Source: Penium margaritaceum (lineage: Eukaryota > Streptophyta > Zygnematophyceae > Desmidiales > Peniaceae). From it: 26,700 nucleotides of DNA. Positions 20,368-26,700 of this stretch are shown piece by piece; position 1 is the first letter of the stretch; each line of letters begins with the position of its first letter. The notes under the pieces were generated by a model. That model was not told the origin of the DNA. It saw nothing but the letters and a program-made list of their open reading frames with translations, and searched no databases. Position numbers and translations under genes: made by a program. The stretch is taken from contig SZWC01025594.1 of the NCBI GenBank assembly GCA_023375785.1, forward strand, positions 3,217-29,916, in the 5' to 3' direction.

Positions 20368-20390
20368 CGTAGACATCGACCGCAACGATG

Positions 20391-21303
20391 GACATATAAC
20401 AACTCCGTCCAATTTTTTCATCGTTCCTCATTACTCTCACACATATGTCAACTTTCACATGAATATGCAAAATCTCACGGTTCTAAATGGTCTAATGTAT
20501 CAACCACTTCAAGATGTAACCTGATCTGGTTTATGGATGATGAATGCTTTCCTTGAGCATTCGTGTACAATCATGAATTACTTCAACTTCTTCACAAGGA
20601 TTTTACATGGTAGTCCGCGTTATCTTTTAATTTGATGCATTCCTATAGGGATGGATGATTGAAACTATGTATCTTATATAGACTAAAAAAATATTTCACA
20701 ATGTATAGTTTTTGAAAAAAGTTATGAAGAAGGTGGGATTTCAAAGTCTGTAAGCATTGTTCAGGAGCTGTTCCAAACGAGTTCCATTTTAACCATGACA
20801 TTAACTATCTTATGGCCAAGATGAAAAAGAAACCTCGTTGATCTAATCCTAATACCAAAAATATTTGCATATCAGTGCTTTTCGCATTAGAGAACACCGG
20901 CCTCTGTCCCACCCATGAAGTTTCCGAAGAGATTCATGCCAGAAGCACGAAATGCTCACTGAATTGGTATGCTTAGAATGCTTTAGCAAAGACCACATGA
21001 TTGCCCTGATTTTGTTATGAGAACTGTTCGAAACTCTTTCCTTGGAACGATTAGAGCGGTTTCAGTGGCAGTCCAGCGTGGACAGCAAGCGCATCGTCTC
21101 CTTTACTGTGATTCTGTGCAACAGTGTCAACACCGAGAACAATTCTGGGGGGTGTGACCATATACCCATCAAACTCTTGATAGATCCATCATATCCACAG
21201 GCCGCTCTTCAACAACTCCATATCCAGCAAATTTTAAACTTAACGCTGACACATCCATAGGTTGAGGAAAAACAATGACGTATCCAAAAAAAGCGCGTGA
21301 ACA
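20391..21303. other. AT-rich intergenic stretch, no gene seen
   Basis: Short open frames are present on the plus strand (for example 21042-21260), but they have no recognisable motif and no consistent codon pattern. Composition resembles the AT-rich stretch at 8165-10208, so both may be older background DNA into which the GC-rich elements were inserted. Confidence 0.35.
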
Positions 21304-21308
21304 CCATG

Positions 21309-21469
21309 TGTAACGGATTGGACGGAATCCTTGGCCGACCAGGCCAAAACCGCGGTGCTTGAGGGTCTCCGACCCTCAAGTCATCCCGTCAAACCGCCCA
21401 CAGTCCCAGGTGACCCCGCTCGAGCCACGTGGCTCCTTCGATCGGTCGGCATGGAACTGCCACGCTACA
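21309..21469 (-). repeat. TRIM 3' LTR
   Basis: Plus-strand reading TGTAACGG...GCTACA; on the element's own strand it starts TGTAGCGTGG and ends CCGTTACA. It is preceded on that strand by the purine run at about 21470-21480. Confidence 0.9.
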
Positions 21470-21539
21470 CTCCCCCCTGCTAGGAGTGAGAGCCGCCTCG
21501 GCATCTCCGGTAATCCCGACGTGGGATTCGAGCCCTGGA

Positions 21540-21549
21540 GCTCTGATAG
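21540..21549 (-). other. TRIM primer binding site
   Basis: On the minus strand the LTR is followed by TCGC and then TATCAGAGC, the core of the initiator-Met primer site. Downstream blocks CAGG, TCGA and TCC also match the complement of the T arm of plant initiator tRNA as I recall it. Confidence 0.75.
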
Positions 21550-21552
21550 CGA

Positions 21553-21713
21553 TGTAACGGATTGGACGGAATCCTTGGCCGACTTGGCCAAAACCGCGGT
21601 GCTTGAGGGTCTCCGACCCTCAAGCCATCCCGTCCAACCGCCCACAGTCCCAGGTGACCCCGCTCGAGCCACGTGGCTCCTTCGACCGGTCGGCGTGGCA
21701 CTGCCATGCTACA
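21553..21713 (-). repeat. TRIM 5' LTR
   Basis: The same 161-base repeat as 21309-21469 with 8 substitutions (about 95% identical), ending exactly at the right-hand CCATG duplication. Confidence 0.9.
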
Positions 21714-21718
21714 CCATG

Positions 21719-22139
21719 CCTTCACTCCATGAAATGCAGCATTGGGGTGATGATGTCATCAGGACCCTTGAACATTCACAAGCCCGCTTTTGAGGTGTTT
21801 GTGATTGTTCGAGGAAGGGGTTTGCGTGGGGTTTGCGTGAGGGGTCCAAGACACCCCATGCGTTGAAAGGGAATCTCCCGGGGCCCATTACCACGGGGCC
21901 TCGTAGATGCCCGCGCAAAAAGGAAAATCCCCAATTAAGAAAGTAATTCGGGGTTGGGTTTGAAAGCATTTTTCTCTCAAACCTAAGGTGTTTTGTGTGC
22001 CATAAAAAAATGGCGTAATAACCCTAACACCCAATCCGCGAGGGGGTAAGGAACGCCCTACCCGGCGACTTAAAAGATAAGTCTGCCCTGCCCACTCGCT
22101 TCACCATGCTCGATCAGCGACATGCGCCACTGATTGAGT
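21719..22139. other. Intergenic stretch, no gene; contains a repeat relic
   Basis: No coding frame is supported. It contains the diverged inverted copy of the 147-bp unit described next, and an imperfect hairpin near 22099-22145 (GCTTCA...TGAAGC with an inner CTCGATCAG/CTGATTGAG pairing). Confidence 0.4.
21865..21918 (-). repeat. Diverged inverted copy of the core of the 147-bp unit
   Basis: Read against the reverse complement of unit four (around 19900-19955), 44 of 54 positions agree with no gap, including GAAAGGGAATCT and AGATGCCCG. The flanking TTTGC-rich sequence upstream is also similar. The unit therefore exists outside the array. Confidence 0.7.
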
Positions 22140-22877
22140 GAAGCAAGGTGGGGCGTGTCGACCCCATTGCTATTCTCGCTCCCACGCGAGAAACACGATC
22201 GAACGATGAGCACATGTTTTTTTTCGACACGCGAACTGTTGTGATTTGTGCCGTTCCTGTACAGTTTACTGTGACCACTCGGCCGTGTCCATACTCGTGC
22301 AGATCCCTGAGGCAGGCGGCCCTGGTGACACTGGCGTGATGACAGGCGGCGGACTACCCGTCTGGAGCTGACCGACCACTGTCCCAGAGCCCCAGATGTC
22401 GCCGGGACTCCTTACTGTGTCTTCTACGTCTTGTAGGCGCTTTTCGGCGGACTGGGCATGAGGCCCATTTGCATGTTTTTGCATTGTATGCTCGCTGTCA
22501 GTCGATGGATGCATGCATGTGACCAGTCGTTGCATGCGTCTTTTGATTCTGCACGTCTAGGTTCAGACGGAGTAGGATTCTGACATGTGTGCGCAGAGTT
22601 ACGGCCAAACCAGTGGTTTTGGGCCGGTTTTAGGACAGCTCTTGGACTGCCGCGTGCGACACCCGCCGTGCGCCGCGGCAGGTATTCATGCCCTGGACCT
22701 GTCAGTTGTCATTCCTCTCTGCATATGCTATATTGAAGCATTCTGACACTTGGACTTGTGTCTCCTAGCCAAACCCTTGCCGTTGTGTGTACGACCTGTG
22801 ATTGTCGTCACCGTCTGACTAGGCACTGACGCCCGGTCAGCGGCCGTGTTGCTAGGAAGCTTCTACGCACTTTCTCA
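22140..22877 (+). repeat. copia-B 5' LTR (start uncertain)
   Basis: The end is fixed by the primer site: the LTR finishes TTTCTCA immediately before TGGTATCAGAGC. Without the 3' copy the start cannot be placed; candidate TG starts include about 22136, 22207 and 22239. A weak TATA-like GCTATATTG lies near 22727. Confidence 0.5.
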
Positions 22878-22889
22878 TGGTATCAGAGC
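22878..22889 (+). other. copia-B primer binding site
   Basis: TGGTATCAGAGC is a perfect match to the standard plant initiator-Met primer site, with no spacer after the LTR. A small hairpin (AGTGAGA / TCTCACT) follows immediately. Confidence 0.92.
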
Positions 22890-22912
22890 AGTGAGACATT
22901 TCTCACTGAGCT

Positions 22913-23530
22913 GTGCAGCAGAGACGCAGCAGAGCAGCAGCAGTGAGAGTCACCGCTGCAGCAGTTCTTCCGGGACCCGTTGGAGACGGCCGGTCGCCGT
23001 CCGCGTACTCCACCCACCACGTGAGATCGTAGCTGCTGAGGCAGCAGCAGCAGCGCATACCGCCACACAGAGGCGTGTGGCGGCTGCGGTGCGTGCAGCC
23101 GCCACTCCCCCCCACAGCAGCAGCAGCAGAGGCGGCGGCGGCAGCCGCGCAGCAGCAGCAGCGTAGCAGCAGCGGCCGCCACAGCAGCGTGGCAGCAGCG
23201 GCGGCAGCAGCAGTGCAGCAGCGGCGTCGGCAGCAGCAGCGCAGCAGCAGCAGCGGCACAGCAGCAGCAGTGGCAGTCGCGGCGGCAGCAGCAGCGCAGC
23301 AGTGGCAGCAGCAGCAGCGTGCGGCGACGGCAGCCACCAGCAGCGCGCGACGGCGGCAGCCAGCAACAGCTGCAGCGCGCAGCAGCAGCGCAGCGCGCAG
23401 CAGCGGCCGCCGCGCGCAGCAGCGGCCGCCGCGCGCAGCAGCAGCAGCAGCAGCGCAGCCGCCGCTGCCACCGCTGCACGCGCAGCTACGCAGCTGCTGC
23501 TGAAGCTGACAACACAGCTGCAGCAGCAGC
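22913..23530 (+). repeat. CAG/CGG-rich trinucleotide tract in the copia-B leader
   Basis: About 600 bases consist largely of interrupted CAG, GCA and CGG triplets. All frames therefore read as poly-Ala, Gln, Ser/Arg or, on the other strand, Cys/Leu/Ala, giving long but meaningless open frames. The tract lies between the primer site and the gag ATG. A perfect 10-bp hairpin (23535-23544 with 23548-23557, loop TTC) follows it. Confidence 0.9.
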
Positions 23531-23620
23531 TGGGCGGAAGCTGCTTCGCAGCTTCCGCGGAGCTGCCACACGCCACCGCGCGGCGGCAAAACCGTGACAC
23601 AAAAAAAAGGGGAGGGGACG

Positions 23621-23695
23621 AGTTGACGTCAGCATTGTTGGTTGCTGACGTCATCAGGTCGTGCTGACGTCAGCAACCACTTGCTGATGTCAGCA
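23621..23695 (+). promoter_or_regulatory. Cluster of four CRE/Maf-like palindromic sites
   Basis: TGACGTCA occurs at 23624-23631, 23646-23653 and 23665-23672, with the variant TGATGTCA at 23685-23692. Start spacings are 22, 19 and 20 bases, near two helical turns. The third is embedded in the perfect 14-bp palindrome TGCTGACGTCAGCA (23662-23675). TGACGTCA is a core site for bZIP factors. The cluster lies about 120 bases before the gag ATG. Confidence 0.75.
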
Positions 23696-23816
23696 TAACA
23701 CTTAGCCAAGTTTTCAACCGAAACGTCAAAAGTTGCCAGCGTTTCAACTCCTCGAGAAACGCAGTCGGTTTTGAAATCCGGCAAAGTTGACCTGTCTTCC
23801 CATAGTGAGCGGCGAC

Positions 23817-24402
23817 ATGAGGTCACCCGACGACAAGGACAAGGGACCAGGTGATCCCTCCTCCTCTTCTTCAGGGGTATTGAGCCCTCGCTCGCAGGCC
23901 ATTGAGGACCTGCGCAGTCAGTAGGAGGAGATGCGTCGTCTGCAGCGAGAGCAGACTGACGCGATCCGCACGCTGACTGAGCTCCTGCGCGCTCAGTCCA
24001 CGGCTCCTCCGCGGATCTCCGAGGGAGGTGCCGGCGTTGCGGCCTCCACCCAGCACTCGGCTCAGGCGCCCGTGACAGGCGCCCCGCCTGCTTCACCTCC
24101 TGGCGTGGTTTCCCCACCACCTGCGGACCTCCTTGATGACGAGCCATTCATGCCAGGCTTCGAGGATGACTCCCAGGAGCGGGAGATTCGTCTTTTACAG
24201 GAGCGCCTCCGTCAGCTGCAGACGGGTATCCGCCCTCCACCCGTGTCCCCGATACGACCGTCACCTGACTTCCCCAGTGACCACCCTCTACCAGGAGTTT
24301 TTCCCGTCACTCGCCCTCCTCAGCCTGCGGCTGCTCTCCCCACGGAGAGGCAGCCAAAGGACTTTGAGGCACCACCTCCACGGTACATCAGCGAGGACGG
24401 AT
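23817..24402 (+). pseudogene. gag: copia-B gag, N-terminal part
   Basis: The ATG at 23817 (MRSPDDKDKG) opens a frame with a TAG at codon 36 (DLRSQ-TAG-EEMRRLQ), probably an original Gln. A predicted coiled coil (EEMRRLQREQTDAIRTL) and a Pro-rich linker follow. The frame ends in unrelated sequence after RYISEDG near 24400, where the continuing capsid homology moves into another frame, indicating a one-base indel. The N-terminal part resembles no domain I can name. Confidence 0.75.
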
Positions 24403-26700
24403 TGACTGCTGGGAGATCCTGTTTCAGGTGTGGGCCACTTCTGAGGGAGTGTGGCCTTACTACCACAGCCCATACCAGTCTACAGATCCAGCACAGGTGC
24501 TGACAGCAGCCCGGGCCATGCGAGGGCTTCTCTACGCCATGCCACGCGAGACTGTCGTTGACTTCCGTCCCTTCCTCGGCGAGGCTGGCACAGGCACCGG
24601 AGCTGATCCTCGTGGAGGCTGGGATCTGGCGTTGTCCCTACTGGCCGCAGAGACACACGCCACGCGTGCGTCCCACATTCGTGCTTTCCACTCCCTCCGT
24701 CAGGGACCAGCGGAGCCTGCAGCGGATTACTGGCGACACGCCATGCGTATCTACACGCGCCTGGGGACCTCAGGGGGCACACAACTGTGGGCGCTTCGGA
24801 CGATCATGCTCGGAGTTCGCCTGGAGTACACCGAAATATTCACACGGTACAGCGACACTGCTCTCGAGCCTTTCTCAGCCACCCTGCAGCTGCTCCCGTG
24901 GGCCCATCAGCTTTTCCTCCAGGTGACGTCGGCCCGCGAGGCAGCAGTAGCACATCAGGAGACTTCCCTCGCTGCCGCAGTCATCGCCTCACCACCGTTT
25001 TCCCTCCTGCAGTCACCCTCACCTTCTTCCATCACGACCTCATCTTCCTCCTCCTCTTCGACCCCGTCTACGCCCACGCAGACGCAGGGCGTTGCAGCAG
25101 CTGCCCAGGGGAAGAAGAAGAATAGGAAGAACGGATCGGGTCAGCAACAGTCGTTATCCAGTGGTAGCAGTGGCCATTCCGTGCACTGCTACAACTGTGG
25201 AGGTGCCCATCGCTACACCGAGTGCCAGCAGCCGCTCGACTGGGATCGCATCACTCGCGGACTTCAGGCTGCCCATGCTGCGCGCACCGCGTCCGGCACG
25301 TCGACCGCACACTCCTCTGGACACGCGGCGACTACGACTGTAGCTGTTCCTGCGTCCTCACCGGCGAGCAGCAGTGATCCAGACCCACGTGACCGCACCA
25401 TCGCCGAGCTTCGTCATCTTCTGGCGCCTCGCTTTCAGGGAGGTGCGAGTGTGTCGTCATCGTCGAGTGGGTCACAGACTGCTTGTTCGTCCTTCCTCGT
25501 GACTCGTGATGACACGTGTGGGAGAGCACAGTCTGCATGTGATGATGATGGGCCTGACTGCACTGACTGGATTCATGAGTCTCACCTTCGTGATGTACGT
25601 CGTTCCTTCTCACTGACGGCTCAACGTCCCTCTGATGCCGAGTGTTCTATCGCTCGTTGTACAGTGACGACCAGTCGTGACTCCGGTGGTACTTGGATCA
25701 TCGATTCCGGTGCCACCCACCACATGACGTGTCGTCGTAGTGACTTTGTGGTACTTGGTCCTGTCACGACTGTTCGTTCCGTTCGTACAGGTTCTGGTCA
25801 GTCCTTACCGGTTCACGGTGTTGGGGTTGTATGCTTTGATGGTCCGTCTGGCCCCCTGTATCTCTCTGACGTGCTGTTTATGCCTGATCTTGAGCTCAGT
25901 CTGCTGTCTTTGCGTGCCTACACTCTGATGGGTCTCTCCGTTGAGCATACCGCTGATTTAGCGATTGTGACTGCTCTTGACACCCGTAGCATTGTCTTGC
26001 GTGCTTCAGTCGTAGATGACCTGTACCGCATTGCTCGGCCCTCCTCCCCTTGCTCTCCCTCCTCCTCTGGTCGCGTTTTTGTCACTGGTATTCTATCCCC
26101 GGAACACCAGCGGTTACTTCACCGACGTCTGTGCCACGTGGGCTCCGACACTGTGTCGAAGCTCATCCGGACACAGCCCGCTCTTGGTCTTGACGTGGCT
26201 TCTTTCGAGAAGCCACCAAAGACCGACTGTCTTTTTTGCGCTCAGGGTAAGATGCACCGGTGCACTTACCCTGATTCGCGTTCCTGAGCGCTGAGGCCCC
26301 TCGAGTTGGTCCACTCGGATCTGCTGGGTCCTCTTCCAGTCGAGTCACTGTCCGAGAGGGGCTGGTATGTTCTGACGTTGACTGATGACTTCACCCAGAT
26401 GAGGTGGGTCTACAGTCTGCGTCAGAAGAGCGACGCCGCCCTTGCGGTTCGGCTCTGGCTCGTGATGGCTGAGCGTCAGTCTCGCCACACGTTACATACC
26501 TTTCGCTCGGATCGCGGCGGCGAGTTCCTCGGCGAGATGGACTCATTCTTTGCTGAGCACGGCATTTTTCACCAGGTCTCCGCTCCTGCTACCCCACAGC
26601 AGAACGGTGTATCTGAGCGCTGGAACCGCACCATGGAGGATGCGGTCCGCGCCATGCGGTCTGAGTGCGGTCTCCCGGAGTCCTTCGCATTCGAGGGCTT
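24403..26700 (+). CDS. pol: copia-B gag-pol: capsid, zinc knuckle, protease, integrase (partial)
   Basis: The frame is open from about 24398 (CWEILFQVW) to a TGA at 26285, then continues in the same frame to the window end. The TGA is probably a former CGA Arg. It holds a capsid domain (to about 24930), a Ser-rich linker, and a zinc knuckle CYNCGGAHRYTEC (about 25186) whose spacing is C-x2-C-x3-H-x4-C, one residue shorter than usual. The protease WIIDSGATHHMT (about 25696), the GAG-pre-integrase site (HRRLCH, then CLFC) and the integrase core with HSD, SDRGGEF and NGVSER follow. The second Asp and the Glu are 34 residues apart, not 35. Coding is GC-rich, with CAG as a common Gln codon. Confidence 0.88.

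Larger units (their letters stand above)
19142..20390. mobile_element. Foldback-like repeat element with hairpins and an internal tandem array (boundaries approximate)
   Basis: Outer arms at 19162-19206 and 20323-20367 are reverse complements at 39 of 45 positions, and weaker similarity extends further out on both sides. Between them are hairpins at 19232-19279, 19283-19315, 19328-19361, 20047-20090, 20168-20219 and 20232-20255, and a tandem array of 147-bp units. No transposase is present. This layout (long inverted arms, internal tandem repeats, no coding) is that of foldback elements or non-autonomous Mutator-like elements. I could not define exact ends or a target duplication. Confidence 0.6.
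21309..21713 (-). mobile_element. TRIM-type miniature LTR retrotransposon, complete with target duplication
   Basis: Two direct repeats of 161 bases (21309-21469 and 21553-21713) differ at 8 positions and have TGTA...TACA ends. The 83-base interior contains, on the minus strand, a TATCAGAGC primer site beginning a few bases after the 5' LTR and the polypurine run GCAGGGGGGAG directly before the 3' LTR. The 5-mer CCATG flanks both sides exactly (21304-21308 and 21714-21718). All parts of an LTR retrotransposon are present in 405 bases with no coding, so it depends on another element's proteins. Each LTR has a 9-bp hairpin (TTGAGGGTC / GACCCTCAA). Confidence 0.92.
22140..26700 (+). mobile_element. 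Ty1/copia retrotransposon copia-B, 5' part, runs off the window
   Basis: The 5' LTR ends at 22877, followed by a primer site, a leader of more than 900 bases, gag, zinc knuckle, protease, GAG-pre-integrase and integrase. Integrase directly after protease identifies Ty1/copia. Only three lesions are visible in about 2.9 kb of coding sequence (TAG at 23922, a one-base frameshift near 24400, TGA at 26285), so it is younger than the other two elements. RT, RNase H and the 3' LTR lie beyond the window. The LTR start is not resolved and lies somewhere in 22140-22330. Confidence 0.88.

Noticed and set aside
22883-23667. Overlapping Ala/Cys/Gln-rich open frames on both strands
   Set aside because: They are readings of the CAG/CGG triplet tract in every frame, with no fixed start and no motifs.

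Overview
This window looks like nuclear DNA of a plant-lineage (streptophyte-type) eukaryote. It is dominated by LTR retrotransposons of plant style: Ty1/copia and Ty3/gypsy chromovirus elements, initiator-Met tRNA primer sites, and a miniature TRIM element. I see no bacterial-type operons, rRNA or tRNA genes. I cannot name the species. The only plausible host coding sequence is at the left edge, plus one weak candidate exon. Two single N bases (599 and 11514) show that this is a draft assembly.

Layout: (1) 1-860, minus strand: start of a Myb/SANT-like (trihelix-type) DNA-binding protein running off the left edge, with a 27-bp-arm hairpin just upstream (921-978). (2) 1804-1916, plus strand: a possible orphan exon abutting the next element. 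(3) 1899-8164, minus strand: a decayed Ty1/copia element (copia-A) with a 5' LTR, primer site, Gln-rich gag, zinc knuckle, protease, integrase, RT and RNase H; its 3' LTR is missing. (4) 8165-10208: an AT-rich stretch with no recognisable gene. (5) 10209-18987, plus strand: a full-length but dead Ty3/gypsy chromovirus with two LTRs, gag, protease, RT, RNase H, integrase and chromodomain. (6) About 19142-20390: a foldback-like element with inverted arms, a series of strong hairpins and an internal tandem array of 147-bp units. (7) 21304-21718: a 405-bp TRIM with two 161-bp LTRs and a perfect 5-bp target duplication. (8) About 22140-26700, plus strand: a younger, GC-rich Ty1/copia element (copia-B) running off the right edge, with an unusual CAG/CGG-rich leader and a cluster of four CRE/Maf-like palindromes before gag.

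How the parts relate: the autonomous elements are internally coherent (primer site, gag, pol, polypurine tract, LTR). The TRIM shares LTR termini and primer type with the gypsy element, so the gypsy machinery could have mobilised it. The two older elements carry a marked excess of in-frame TAG codons, many at glutamine-compatible positions, while copia-B and the host-like reading frame carry almost none. I read this as age-dependent decay at methylated CAG sites, with codon reassignment as the alternative to exclude. The most unusual structures are the hairpin-rich foldback element, the TAG excess, the palindromic site cluster in copia-B and the TRIM/gypsy terminal match.
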